From: Beijerinckiaceae bacterium | GTDB taxonomy: Bacteria; Pseudomonadota; Alphaproteobacteria; Rhizobiales; Beijerinckiaceae | Length of the DNA: 64,000 bases | Direction: 5' to 3' | NCBI GenBank assembly: GCA_019745195.1 | Contig: JAIETL010000012.1 | Span: 124,001-188,000, forward strand | In this document: piece by piece, positions 35,543 through 44,484 of the stretch | Layout of the letters: each line of letters opens with the position of its first letter | How positions within the stretch are numbered: position 1 is the first letter of the stretch | Notes under the pieces: generated by a model | The model's input: the letters and a program-made list of their open reading frames with translations, nothing else | Databases searched by the model: none | What the model was told of the DNA's origin: nothing | Position numbers and translations under genes: made by a program

Positions 35543-36445
35543 ATGTTCAACGCCAAGTCGCTTCTCGACGCGCTGATCAGCGCCGGCAGCCAGGCGGGGC
35601 AGGGCGGGGCAGCGCCGGGCAAGGCTGGTGGCCTCGCCGGCACGCTGGGCGGTCTCGCCGAGCAGTTTCAGCGCGGCGGCGGCGCCGGCGGGCTCGTCGG
35701 CATGGCCGGGCAGATCCTCGGCCAGGCGACGCAGGGCGTCGGCGACGCCGCGCGCCAGACCGGCGTGCAGCAGAAGGCGGGCGATGCGCTGGGCCAGGTC
35801 ACCGGCGGGCGCAATGTGCAGGACGTGCTCGCCCAGGCGAAGGGCATGTTCGACAAGAACCCGGCCATGGCGACCGCCGTGCTCGGCGGGCTGGGCGCGC
35901 TCGTCTTCGGCACAAAAGCCGGGCGCAGCCTCGCAGGGTCCGCCGTGCAGATGGGCGGCCTCGCGCTGATCGGCGGGCTGGCCTACAAGGCCTATCAGAA
36001 CCATCAGGCCGGCAAGCCGCTGCTCGATGCGCAGCAGGACCCGGTGCTGCCCGCGCCCGCCGGCAGCGGTTTTGAGCCGGAGGCGGCGAGCGAAGCCTCG
36101 GCGCTGGTCTTCATCCGCGCGATGATCGCGGCCGCCGCAGCCGACGGCGCGATCGACGCCGAGGAGCGCGGGGCCATTCTCGGCGGCCTGCGCGAGGCGG
36201 GTTTCGACCCCGAAGCCAATGAATGGCTCGCAAACGAGATGGCGAACCCGGCCTCGGTCGACGTGCTGGTCGAGGCGGCGACGACGCCGGAACTGGCGGC
36301 GCAGATCTATACGGCGGCGCGCATCGCCATCAATCCGGACACCCCGGCCGAGAAGGATTTCCTGGCTGGATTGTCGGCCTCGCTCGGGCTCGATACGGAG
36401 TTGGTCGCCAATATCGACGCCGCCGCCAGCGCCGCGAAGGCGTGA
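35543..36445 (+). CDS. DUF533 / TerB-like membrane-associated protein
   Basis: A 300-residue protein. The N-terminal third is Gly/Ala/Gln-rich and low complexity, followed by a hydrophobic pair (ATAVLGGLGALVFG, QMGGLALIGGLAY, about residues 110-155). The C-terminal part is a helical TerB-like module (LVFIRAMIAAAAADGAIDAEERGAI) with acidic residues of the kind TerB uses to bind metal. GGAGGAG precedes the ATG at 35543. DUF533 proteins are common in proteobacteria and of unknown function. Confidence 0.82.
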   Translation: MFNAKSLLDALISAGSQAGQGGAAPGKAGGLAGTLGGLAEQFQRGGGAGGLVGMAGQILGQATQGVGDAARQTGVQQKAGDALGQVTGGRNVQDVLAQAKGMFDKNPAMATAVLGGLGALVFGTKAGRSLAGSAVQMGGLALIGGLAYKAYQNHQAGKPLLDAQQDPVLPAPAGSGFEPEAASEASALVFIRAMIAAAAADGAIDAEERGAILGGLREAGFDPEANEWLANEMANPASVDVLVEAATTPELAAQIYTAARIAINPDTPAEKDFLAGLSASLGLDTELVANIDAAASAAKA

Positions 36446-36506
36446 GACCTGTCCGGCGCGAGGGGCGAGGCTCCGATGCCTCTCCCCCCGACCGGCGACG
36501 GGGGCG

Positions 36507-37043
36507 TCAGCCCTTGGCGGCCTTGGCCCGGTCCATCGCCTCGACGATGAGCTGCCTCGCCTTGGCTGCGTCGCCCCAGCCCAGCAGCTTGACCCATTTG
36601 CCGGGCTCCAGATCCTTGTAGTGCTCGAAGAAGTGCTGGATCTGGTCGAGCGTGATCTTGGGCAGATCGGTGTAGTTGTGGACGTTCTCATAGCGCTTGG
36701 TCAGCTTGGGCACCGGCACCGCGATGATCTTCTCGTCGCCGCCGCCCTCGTCCTGCATCATCATCACGCCGATGGGCCTGACCGCGATGTAGGAACCCGG
36801 GATCAGCGGACGCGTGTTGGCGACGAGCACGTCGCAGGGGTCGCCGTCTTCGGAGAGCGTGTGCGGGATGAAGCCGTAATTCCCCGGATAGCGCATCGGC
36901 GTGTAGAGGAAGCGATCGACGAAGAGCGTGCCGGCTTCCTTGTCCATCTCGTATTTGATCGGTTCGCCGCCGATGGCGACCTCGATCACGACATTGACTT
37001 CGTCGGGCGGGTTCTTGCCGATGGAGATGGCGTCGAGGCGCAT
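36507..37043 (-). CDS. ppa: Inorganic pyrophosphatase
   Basis: A 178-residue family I soluble pyrophosphatase. The signature [10 protein letters not shown] (about residues 66-75) holds the metal-binding aspartates. Further ligands are in [18 protein letters not shown] and in the lysine/tyrosine region near VHNYTDLP. It removes the pyrophosphate produced by biosynthesis and drives those reactions forward. Single gene, convergent with the DUF533 gene. Confidence 0.96.
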   Translation of the reverse strand: MRLDAISIGKNPPDEVNVVIEVAIGGEPIKYEMDKEAGTLFVDRFLYTPMRYPGNYGFIPHTLSEDGDPCDVLVANTRPLIPGSYIAVRPIGVMMMQDEGGGDEKIIAVPVPKLTKRYENVHNYTDLPKITLDQIQHFFEHYKDLEPGKWVKLLGWGDAAKARQLIVEAMDRAKAAKG

Positions 37044-37215
37044 GGGTTAAGACCTGTCGAAAATTGCGGAATTCCGGCGCGCCTTATGCGCGATGGCCGG
37101 CAAAAGGCCAAGCCCGACCTTCTGCCTGATCGGCCCCGAATTTGCGCGCCGCCGCGCGCGCTGCTATCGCGCTCACCATGAACCGCTTCGCCCGTCCTGT
37201 TCGCGGACCCGGCCC

Positions 37216-37932
37216 GTGCTGAACCGCCTGCGCCCCGACGAGGAACGCTATGCAAGGCGCATGGCCCGCATCGCGCGCTGGGACCGGCCGCTCGATGGCG
37301 GGCTCGACCGCCTGCGCGCCTGGGCCAACATGCTGCTGGTCGACCATGGCGTCTTCCGCATGGTCTATCTCAACGCCCATCGCGTCACCCCGGCCCTGTG
37401 GCGGGCGGCGCAGCCCGCCCCGAACCAGATCGCGGCCTTCGCGCGCCGGGGCGTCAAGACCATCGTCAACCTGCGCGGCGGGCGTGAGCACGGCGCCTGG
37501 CCGCTCCAGCGCGAGGCCTGCGAACGCCATGGGATCACGCTGGTCGAGTTCGTGCTGCGCTCGCGCGGCGCGCCCGAGCGCGAGACCATTCTCGGCGCCA
37601 AGGCGTTCTTCGCCTCGTTGCAGGAGCCCGCGCTGGTCCACTGCAAATCGGGCGCGGATCGGGCCGGCTTTTTCGCCGCGCTCTATCTGCTGATCCACGA
37701 GAACCGGCCGCTCGACGAGGCTATGAGGCAGCTTTCGCTGCGCTACGGCCATTTCCGCTTCGCCAAAACGGGAATACTGGACGCCTTCTTCGAGGCCTAT
37801 CGCCGCGAGGGGAACGGCAAGCCGTTTCTCGACTGGGTCGCGACCGATTATGACCCCGAGCGGCTGGAGCGCGAGTTCAGGCCGGGCTTCCTGTCATCGC
37901 TGCTGGCCGACAGGATCATCGCGCGCGAATAG
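37216..37932 (+). CDS. Tyrosine/dual-specificity phosphatase family protein
   Basis: A 238-residue protein with the Cys-x5-Arg loop of cysteine phosphatases, seen as LVHCKSGADRAGFFAALYLL near residue 140. The preceding block RRGVKTIVNLRGGREHGAW carries the usual acid region. The N-terminus is basic and has no signal peptide. A GTG start at 37216 is chosen; ATG 37261 is possible. It is convergent with a flippase gene; a link to exopolysaccharide control, common for such phosphatases, is only inference. Confidence 0.83.
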   Translation: MLNRLRPDEERYARRMARIARWDRPLDGGLDRLRAWANMLLVDHGVFRMVYLNAHRVTPALWRAAQPAPNQIAAFARRGVKTIVNLRGGREHGAWPLQREACERHGITLVEFVLRSRGAPERETILGAKAFFASLQEPALVHCKSGADRAGFFAALYLLIHENRPLDEAMRQLSLRYGHFRFAKTGILDAFFEAYRREGNGKPFLDWVATDYDPERLEREFRPGFLSSLLADRIIARE

Positions 37933-37935
37933 GGC

Positions 37936-39330
37936 TCAACTCCGCAGCGCCGGCGCAGCTCCGATCGCGTCGATGCCGAGCCGCGTCCAGGCGAACTGGA
38001 CATGGGCGACCATCCGGCCGAGCGAGACGACGCCGATGGCGCAGAGCAGCGCCAGCGAGAGCGTGCCGAACCAGAGCATCACGCTGCCGGCCGCGACAAG
38101 CGCCAGCGCATTGGTCGCGACCTGGCGGCGCGGATGGCGCGAGAGCGACGCCATTTCGTGCAGCGGCGCGACGAGCGCGATGCCGCCATAGAACAGCGCC
38201 ATGATCGCGACGACCTGGCCGATGCCCTCCCATTGCGTGCCGTCGAGAATGACGTCCGCGCCCATCGCGACGAAGGCGATCGCAGCGAACAGTCCGGCGG
38301 CGGCAACAAACAGGCACAAAGTCACGAAGCGGGCCCATTGCTGCCGGCCATCGCCCGCGCGGGCCCGCAGGCTCGAGAGCACCAGCGGCACCGAGACGGC
38401 GGCGAACATCTGCGTCGGCACTTCGAGCAGGCGCATGGCCAGCGCGACATGGGCGGCGAGCAAGGCGTTGCTGGTCATCGGCAAGGCCAGCAGCGGGATG
38501 ATCATGAAGCCGAAGGAAAGCAGCGCCGAGGGCAGCAGGAAGCGCGGCGCGGCGCGCCAGCGGGCGGCCGATTCGCGCAGCTCCGGCCGCGACCATGCGG
38601 CGGGGCGCGCCAGCCGGACGAGGGCCTCGCGCCGGCGCCAGACCAGATAGGCGGCGGCGACGACATGGCCGATGGCGTCGGCCGCGAAAAGCGCCAGCGA
38701 GGTCGCGCCGAGCGGCCAGATCAGCGCGATCATCATGCCCGGCTGCACAAGCGCCTGCACGATGTTGCTGTTGCCGACCGTGGCGAAATCGCCCTCGGCC
38801 GTCGCCTCCGACGTCAGCAGCCGGATCACGGCCCGGCCGGCCAGCGAGACCAGGAAGAGTGCGCCGAAGGCGGCGACGACCCAGTTCGCCATCACGGCGG
38901 CGAGAACGACGAGCGTCAGCACGCAGATGAAGGCGAAGCCGGAGGCGAGCGCCAGCCTGAAGGCGCGCCCGAGCCGCTCGCGGTCGCTGTTCTGGAAGAA
39001 CACGGCCTCAAAACGCAGAAGCGCCGCGATCGCGACGAAATTGGCGAGCGCCGAGAACAGCGCGAAATCGGCGAAGACCTGCGCCGGGCACAAGGCGGCG
39101 GCGGCGAGCAGGCCCCAGACCGACAGGAAACGCGCCTGGACGAAGCGCAGGGCCAGCATCAGCCCGGCCGTGAGTCCGGCGCGGGCGGCCGGCGATGGCT
39201 CGGCGGGGATGTCCTCGGCTGCATGCGCCGGAGCGCCGGACCTGTCCGCGCCGGCCTTCTCGACAGGCGGTAGCGCGGCAGGCGCGCCGGCCCCGAAGGC
39301 CGCCCGTGAGAGAGTGAGTTGCGCCGTCAT
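37936..39330 (-). CDS. Lipopolysaccharide/oligosaccharide flippase (MATE/Wzx-like)
   Basis: A 464-residue polytopic membrane protein. A hydrophilic N-terminal tail of about 50 residues is followed by roughly 12 hydrophobic helices and no large soluble domain, as in polysaccharide biosynthesis flippases (Wzx/RfbX type). Start ATG 39330 (MTAQLTLSR); a longer frame to 39399 is possible. No glycosyltransferases adjoin it, so the lipid-linked substrate is unknown. Confidence 0.78.
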   Translation of the reverse strand: MTAQLTLSRAAFGAGAPAALPPVEKAGADRSGAPAHAAEDIPAEPSPAARAGLTAGLMLALRFVQARFLSVWGLLAAAALCPAQVFADFALFSALANFVAIAALLRFEAVFFQNSDRERLGRAFRLALASGFAFICVLTLVVLAAVMANWVVAAFGALFLVSLAGRAVIRLLTSEATAEGDFATVGNSNIVQALVQPGMMIALIWPLGATSLALFAADAIGHVVAAAYLVWRRREALVRLARPAAWSRPELRESAARWRAAPRFLLPSALLSFGFMIIPLLALPMTSNALLAAHVALAMRLLEVPTQMFAAVSVPLVLSSLRARAGDGRQQWARFVTLCLFVAAAGLFAAIAFVAMGADVILDGTQWEGIGQVVAIMALFYGGIALVAPLHEMASLSRHPRRQVATNALALVAAGSVMLWFGTLSLALLCAIGVVSLGRMVAHVQFAWTRLGIDAIGAAPALRS

Positions 39331-39736
39331 ATCCGGGTCCAGTTCGGGATGGCTCACGAGAAGTCGCTGCGGATCTCCCGAGGATCGCTGCGATCTCACG
39401 GCGCCGCGCGCATATCGGGATGCCGAGATCCGGATGCGGTTCCGTGAAATGAAGGTTGCTCCAGCGTAGTTAACGAAGCGTTAGGAACCGCCGCGTTCCC
39501 GATCACAGCGGCGAGATGGGACGTCGATCTGTCCGCCCTGTGGCGCGAATGAGGCCGCGCTTGCCAATGTTGTGTCCGGATCGTGTCCTTTCGTGAGCGC
39601 CGCAAGGGACACAGGCGGCGGCTGCGATATGATGCACGCCATGCGACATTGCGGGTCTCTGGCCGTCGAAACAGGTTTCCGTCATTGTTCGGCAGTCACC
39701 GGCTCAAAGACCGGCGGGGACGGGGTGGGCAACGGC
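39331..39736. other. Divergent intergenic region, no gene seen
   Basis: About 400 bases between the flippase and the DUF3422 gene. A purine/pyrimidine-poor stretch (GTTAACGAAGCGTTAGG near 39468) is the only AT-rich part and could be a promoter. In-frame extensions of the DUF3422 frame to 39572 lack ribosome sites and are not counted. Confidence 0.5.
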
Positions 39737-41035
39737 ATGATCCAGAACGGCGAGGCCGAGGCGGCGGGGCTCGTTCCCCATCCCGAGCGCGGCGTGATCC
39801 TCAGCGAGGTCCATGCCCGGCCCTTCGCCCCGGTCGAGACGCCGCGGCGGCTGCTGCATTTCGCCTTCCTGACCGATTCGGCCCAGGCGGTGGCGGACCG
39901 CGCCGCGCTGATGCGCTTCTGCAGCGAGCGTGGCGTGCCGGCCCCGCAGGAGGGCGCCAAGCATCACCGCGCGCGCTTCGCCGAGGCCAGCCTGCGCTGG
40001 GAGCAGCATAGCGAGTTCACCACCTATAGCTGGGAGCTGCCGGCCAGCCAGCCCACGCCGTTCCTGCCCGCGACCGGCCTATTGCCGCATGGCATGCGCG
40101 CGCTGCCGCAGCCCGGCCCGCATCTGGTCTCGGTCGATCTTCATCTCATGCCCGAGGCCGGCATCGGCGCGCTCGACGCGATCTTCGACGCCTCCAGCCT
40201 GGCCGCTGCGCTGGTCGATGGCGGGGCTGCGATCGCCGCCACGGATTTCCGGGCCGGCACCGACGGCTTCGTGCGCATTCTCGTGCTCGACCGCGCGTTG
40301 ACGCCGCCTCGCGCCGGCGCTCTGGCGCAGCGCCTGCTCGAGATCGAGACCTACCGGACGCTGGCGCTGCTCGGCCTGCCGGAATCGCAGCGCATCGCGC
40401 CCTCCGTCCGCCGCACCGAGGAGACGCTGGTCCGGATCGCGGGCACCATGACCGCGACCAACGGGCTGGCGGCCGACCATGCCCTGCTCGACGAGATGAC
40501 CGCGCTCGCCGCCAGGCTCGAATCCGAGGCCGCGTCGTCGAATTACCGCTTCGGGGCGAGCCGCGCCTACGACACCATCGTGCAGCAGCGCCTGCTCGCG
40601 ATCGGCGAGCAGACCCATGACGGCTGGCCGACGATCGCGGCCTTCCTGTCGCGCCGGATGGGGCCGGCGATGCGCACCTGCCAGATGCTGCAGGAGCGCC
40701 AGGCCGATCTCTCGACCAAGCTGGCGCGCGCGGCGAACCTGCTGCGCACCCGCGTCGACGTCGCGCTCGAACAACAGAATCGCGACCTGCTGGCGGCGAT
40801 GAACGACCGCACGCGCCTGCAACTGCGCCTGCAGCAGACCGTCGAGGGCCTCTCGGTCGCGGCGATCGGCTACTATGTCGTCAGCCTGTTCGGCTACATC
40901 GCCAAGGGTGCCAAGGATTATGGCTGGCTGAGGATGGAGCCCGGCGTCGCGACCGCGCTGTTCGTGCCGGTGGCGCTGCTCGGCGTCTGGGCTGCGGTCA
41001 GGCGCATCAGGCGGGGCAATGGCCGGGAGGATTGA
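39737..41035 (+). CDS. DUF3422 family protein
   Basis: A 432-residue protein, normal length for DUF3422. It begins with a VPHPERGVILSEVHARPFAP block, characteristic of the family. The middle has long helical, probably coiled segments (SAEASSNYRFGASRAYDTI-like, QERQADLSTKLARAANLLRTRVD), and the C-terminus has two hydrophobic helices (YYVVSLFGYIA, VATALFVPVALLGVWAAV). Anchored in the inner membrane with its bulk in the cytosol. Function unknown. GTG 39725 is an alternative start. Confidence 0.85.
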   Translation: MIQNGEAEAAGLVPHPERGVILSEVHARPFAPVETPRRLLHFAFLTDSAQAVADRAALMRFCSERGVPAPQEGAKHHRARFAEASLRWEQHSEFTTYSWELPASQPTPFLPATGLLPHGMRALPQPGPHLVSVDLHLMPEAGIGALDAIFDASSLAAALVDGGAAIAATDFRAGTDGFVRILVLDRALTPPRAGALAQRLLEIETYRTLALLGLPESQRIAPSVRRTEETLVRIAGTMTATNGLAADHALLDEMTALAARLESEAASSNYRFGASRAYDTIVQQRLLAIGEQTHDGWPTIAAFLSRRMGPAMRTCQMLQERQADLSTKLARAANLLRTRVDVALEQQNRDLLAAMNDRTRLQLRLQQTVEGLSVAAIGYYVVSLFGYIAKGAKDYGWLRMEPGVATALFVPVALLGVWAAVRRIRRGNGRED

Positions 41036-41105
41036 CTGGCGGACAACGAGACCAACCGACAGTGTCGCCGATGGCGCGAACCGCGATCCATGTTAGACTG
41101 CTGAA

Positions 41106-41330
41106 ATGCTCGACGATCGACAGCTTTCCACTCTTCGCGACTACGCCGCCGGCCGACTGGGCACTCGCGCTGCGATTGAAGCGCTTGCGTTCGATGATTA
41201 CGCCGACCTGATCATCGCTCTGGCGCAAAACGACCTCCAGTTTCCGCCGCCGTCGCAGAAGCCCGAGATTGTCGAAGACCGGGCGCGGGCTGAAGCGATA
41301 CTGCAACCCTTGCTGACCCGTGGCGCTTGA
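41106..41330 (+). CDS. Small antitoxin-like protein of a PIN module
   Basis: A 74-residue acidic, mainly helical protein with no recognised DNA-binding motif. It is encoded immediately upstream of a PIN-domain protein, overlapping it by 11 bases, which is typical of antitoxin-toxin pairs. The GTR-AIEAL-DYADL-ALAQNDL pattern is an amphipathic helix pair of the kind that wraps a PIN toxin. Function inferred only from size and position. Confidence 0.6.
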   Translation: MLDDRQLSTLRDYAAGRLGTRAAIEALAFDDYADLIIALAQNDLQFPPPSQKPEIVEDRARAEAILQPLLTRGA

Positions 41331-41928
41331 AATCCGCCTGCTGGTCGCGGACGCTGCGCCATTGATCACGCTGGCTGCCGCGCGCTCACTTTCATACCTG
41401 CTTTATCCCGGCATCCCGGTGGTGATCCCGGACGCTGTGTTTCACGAGGCGACGGCCTCGAGCGGCAAGCTGGGCGCTGAAGAAATCATCGACTGGTACC
41501 GGATGAATGTCGATCATGTCCGGATCGAGCCCACGGTCGCGTTCCAGGACGCAACGATCCTGGCGAGCCGCGCCGGTCGCCGTCTGCCGCGAGATCTCGG
41601 AGAGCGAGCGGCGCTGGAAATCGTGCGCGAAACGAGTTTGCTCGACGGGCCTGCCGACAGGGCGCTCCTGCTGAGCGATGACAGGGATGTGGAACGTCTC
41701 GTCGTCATCGACAAGGAGCGCCTCATCCTGCTGACTACAGGCGACTTTCTGCGCCAGCTGGAGGCGGCGCAGCGCATCCAGTCGGCCGATCATGTTCTCG
41801 CGCTCGTCCGGGAAGCCGGTAGGACGCCATCGGAGCGCGGTCTGTGGGACCAGCATGATCCGCAGATCAAGGACGCCGTGCGCTCGCTGCTCGAACAGGC
41901 CGGTCGGGACCGGCCCGTCGAGCGATAA
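41320..41928 (+). CDS. PIN-domain toxin-like protein
   Basis: A 202-residue protein with the PIN nuclease order of acidic residues: LLVADAAPLITLA (first Asp), a conserved glutamate in DAVFHEATA, then LGERAALEI and LLLSDDRDVERL. This matches the single-strand RNase fold used by VapC-type toxins. The start is GTG 41320, overlapping the small upstream gene. It ends three bases from the convergent cyanase gene. A toxic RNase neutralised by the upstream protein is the expected role. Confidence 0.72.
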   Translation: MALEIRLLVADAAPLITLAAARSLSYLLYPGIPVVIPDAVFHEATASSGKLGAEEIIDWYRMNVDHVRIEPTVAFQDATILASRAGRRLPRDLGERAALEIVRETSLLDGPADRALLLSDDRDVERLVVIDKERLILLTTGDFLRQLEAAQRIQSADHVLALVREAGRTPSERGLWDQHDPQIKDAVRSLLEQAGRDRPVER

Positions 41929-41931
41929 ACC

Positions 41932-42420
41932 TCACACCTCCTTGAAGCCATAGTCCGGGATGCCCTGCTCGTTGCCGTAATATTTGTAGGGTAGGAACTT
42001 GCCCGACATCGAGACGCGCACCCTGTCACCCTTCGGGTTGGCCTCGCGCTCGAAGGCGACGTTGAAGTCGATTGCCGACATGATGCCGTCGCCGAATTCC
42101 TCCTCGATTAGCGCTTTCCAGGCCGGGCCGTTGACCATCACCATCTCGTAGAAGCGGTAGATCAGCGGGTCGGTCGGCGGCATCGGCGTGCCCGTGCCGC
42201 GATAGGGCACCTCGTTGAGCATGCGCTCCTCGACGGCGCTCAGCCCGAAGAGCTCGGCGGCGGCCTTCGCCAGCGGCTTGGGCAGCTTCATCTGGCCCAA
42301 GAGCGCGCCGACGATCAAAACCTCGGACATTCCGCCGATCTCGGAGGTGATGTGTTTCCAGCTCCAGTCCTTCTCGCGCTTGATGTCGAGGATCTTTTCG
42401 GTGAGTTCTTCGCGCTTCAT
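41932..42420 (-). CDS. cynS: Cyanate hydratase (cyanase)
   Basis: A 162-residue enzyme that turns cyanate plus bicarbonate into ammonia and CO2. The N-terminal helical domain (MKREELTEKILDIKREKDWSWK-like) and the C-terminal catalytic region are both present, with the family's active-site residues in DPLIYRFYEMVMVNG (Arg, Glu) and GIMSAIDF (Ser). Length matches the decameric E. coli enzyme. It is the last gene of an operon with a nitrate/cyanate-type ABC importer, so imported cyanate can be used as nitrogen source and detoxified. Probably under sigma-54 control from 45916-45931. Confidence 0.96.
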   Translation of the reverse strand: MKREELTEKILDIKREKDWSWKHITSEIGGMSEVLIVGALLGQMKLPKPLAKAAAELFGLSAVEERMLNEVPYRGTGTPMPPTDPLIYRFYEMVMVNGPAWKALIEEEFGDGIMSAIDFNVAFEREANPKGDRVRVSMSGKFLPYKYYGNEQGIPDYGFKEV

Positions 42421-42451
42421 GGTTTTCGTCTCCCTTGTCAGTTTTTCACAG

Positions 42452-42553
42452 CCCTCATCCTGAGGAGCCGCGAAGCGGCGTCTCGAAGGATGCTCCAGAG
42501 CGCGCTGGACGATCCTTCGAGACGCAGTCTTCGGCTGCTCCTCAGGATGAGGG
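42452..42553. repeat. Dispersed palindromic repeat family B, copy 3
   Basis: CCCTCATCCTGAGGAGC at the left and GCTCCTCAGGATGAGGG at the right are mirrored; GCGTCTCGAAGGAT pairs with ATCCTTCGAGACGC. It lies between the ABC ATPase gene and cynS, inside the presumed operon. Confidence 0.9.
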
Positions 42554-42573
42554 CGGTGGGTGATCGTGGCGCA

Positions 42574-43467
42574 TCAGGCCGCCGCCCGACCGGCCGGTTC
42601 GGGCGTCGTGTCCGCGCCGGGCCGCACCACCGGCGGATGCCTCCGGTCGTAGCCGTCGGGCACAGCGTCCTTGAAGGTCTTGGAGCGGACCACGAGAAAA
42701 TCGATCAGGTGGTTGCGGATGGCGTAGTAGCCGGGGTGGTGGTGGACCTCGGTGCGCTTGCGGTCGCGCGGCAGCGGGTTCTCGACGATCTCGGCGATCA
42801 TGGCGTTGGGGCCGTTGGTCATCAGCACGATGCGGTCGGCGAGATAGATCGCCTCGTCGACGTCATGGGTGATCATGAAGGCGGTCTGGCCGGTTTCGAG
42901 GCAGATGCGGCGGACCTCGTCCTGCAAAGTGCCGCGCGTCAGCGCGTCGAGCGCGGAAAAAGGCTCGTCCATCAGCATCATTTTCGGCTCGATCGAGAGC
43001 GCGCGCGCAATGCCGACGCGCTGCTTCATGCCGCCTGAAAGTTCCGAGGGCTTTTTGAGCTCCGAGCCTTTCAGCCCGACCTTCTCGATGAAGGCCATGG
43101 CATGCGCGTTCACCTTCGCCTTCGGCCAGTCCCGGTGCCGGGCCGCGACCGCATAGGAGACATTGCCGAGCACGGTGCGCCAGGGCAGCAGCGAGTGGCC
43201 CTGGAAGATCACCGCGCGGTCGAGCGAGGGGCCCTCGATCGCCTTGCCGTCGACGATGGCCGCGCCGTCGTCGGGCGCATCCAACCCGTTCAGGATGTTC
43301 AGCACCGTCGTCTTGCCGCAGCCGGAATGGCCGATGATGCAGGCGAACTCGCCCTTTCTCATCGAGAACCAGAGGTCCTCGAACACCGTCGTCGTGCCGC
43401 CGCCGGCCTTCGGATAGCGGCGGGCGATGCCCTCGATCGAGACAAATTTGTCGTTTTGGGTCGTCAT
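42574..43467 (-). CDS. ABC transporter ATP-binding protein, NrtD/CynD-like
   Basis: A 297-residue ATPase. Walker A GHSGCGKTTVLNILNG, the signature LSGGMKQRVGIARALS and Walker B MMLMDEPFSALDALTRG are complete, and the histidine switch lies in MITHDVDEAIYLAD. The C-terminal tail of about 50 residues is typical of nitrate/cyanate/taurine importer ATPases. ATG 43467 is chosen; a longer frame reading into the permease gene is a shadow. It lies between its permease and cynS. Confidence 0.93.
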   Translation of the reverse strand: MTTQNDKFVSIEGIARRYPKAGGGTTTVFEDLWFSMRKGEFACIIGHSGCGKTTVLNILNGLDAPDDGAAIVDGKAIEGPSLDRAVIFQGHSLLPWRTVLGNVSYAVAARHRDWPKAKVNAHAMAFIEKVGLKGSELKKPSELSGGMKQRVGIARALSIEPKMMLMDEPFSALDALTRGTLQDEVRRICLETGQTAFMITHDVDEAIYLADRIVLMTNGPNAMIAEIVENPLPRDRKRTEVHHHPGYYAIRNHLIDFLVVRSKTFKDAVPDGYDRRHPPVVRPGADTTPEPAGRAAA

Positions 43468-43472
43468 GGCGC

Positions 43473-44318
43473 TCAATCCGGATAGGTCACGGCGCGCTGG
43501 AAGCGCGCGAGCGTCTGGTCGAGCACCATGCCCATCACGCCGATCACGAAAATCGCGACGATGACATTGGTGATCGAGAGGTTGTTCCACTCGTTCCAGA
43601 CGAAATAGCCGATGCCGGTGCCGCCCACGAGCATCTCGGCCGCGACGATGACGAGCCAGGCGATGCCGATCGAGATCCGCATCCCGGTCAGGATCGTCGG
43701 CGCGGCGGCGGGCAGGATGATGGTGAAGGCGCGCCTGACCGGGCCGACTTCGAGCGTGCGGGCGACGTTGAGCCATTCCTTGCGCACCGCCGAGACGCCG
43801 AAGGCGGTGTTCAGCAGCATCGGCCAGACCGAGCAGATGAAGATCACGAAGATCGCCGAGATGCCAGAGTCCTTGATCGTGTAGAGCGCCAGCGGCATCC
43901 ACGCCAAGGGCGAGATCGGCTTGAGCACCTGGATGAACGGATCGAGCGCCTTCGAGATCAGCGGCGACATGCCGATCAGGAAGCCGAGCGGGATCGCGAC
44001 CAACACGGCGAGGAGATAGCCGAGCAGCACGCGGCCGAGCGAATAGGCGAGCTGGACGCCTAGCCCCTTGTCGTTGGGGCCCTTGTCGTAGAACGGGTTG
44101 GCGAGATGGCCCCAGAGCGTCTTGCCCACATCGAGCGGGCCGGGCATCGCCGATTTGCCCTGCGTGACCTGCTGGCCAAGCAGCTTGGCGTATTCCGGGT
44201 CGATGTTGGCGGCCGGCCCCCCGCCCCCTGACTGGACGGCGATGTGCCAGCCAGACAGGAAAACGAACAGGATCGCCAGCGACAGCACGATGGCGCGGAG
44301 GTTGAGGGAGGTGGTCAT
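43473..44318 (-). CDS. ABC transporter permease, NrtB/CynB-like
   Basis: A 281-residue inner-membrane permease with about six helices. A first helix at about residues 8-26 is followed by a polar periplasmic stretch. The EAA-like loop reads KEWLNVARTLEVGPVRRAFTIILPAAAP, the pattern of nitrate/sulfonate-type permeases. Five bases separate it from the ATPase. It transports the same anion as the upstream binding protein. Confidence 0.92.
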   Translation of the reverse strand: MTTSLNLRAIVLSLAILFVFLSGWHIAVQSGGGGPAANIDPEYAKLLGQQVTQGKSAMPGPLDVGKTLWGHLANPFYDKGPNDKGLGVQLAYSLGRVLLGYLLAVLVAIPLGFLIGMSPLISKALDPFIQVLKPISPLAWMPLALYTIKDSGISAIFVIFICSVWPMLLNTAFGVSAVRKEWLNVARTLEVGPVRRAFTIILPAAAPTILTGMRISIGIAWLVIVAAEMLVGGTGIGYFVWNEWNNLSITNVIVAIFVIGVMGMVLDQTLARFQRAVTYPD

Positions 44319-44342
44319 GGATCGTCTCTCGCCCCACGCGAG

Positions 44343-44456
44343 CCCTCATCCTGAGGAGCCGCGAAGCGGCGTCTCGAAGGATCGTCCAGATGTCTCCGGA
44401 GCGAGCTGGAGCATCCTTCGAGGCGCGCTCCTGCGGAGCGCTCCTCAGGATGAGGG
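44343..44456. repeat. Dispersed palindromic repeat family B, copy 4
   Basis: CCCTCATCCTGAGGAGC and GCTCCTCAGGATGAGGGG at the ends and GCGTCTCGAAGGAT and ATCCTTCGAGGCGC inside are mirrored. It lies between the binding-protein gene and the permease gene of the cyanase operon. Confidence 0.9.
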
Positions 44457-44484
44457 GTTGTGGTGAAACTGTGCATGCCGCGAC

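Noticed and set aside
42574..44349. A fused permease-ATPase reading of 591 codons
   Set aside because: The N-terminal half is a different frame over the permease gene; the ATPase proper starts at 43467.
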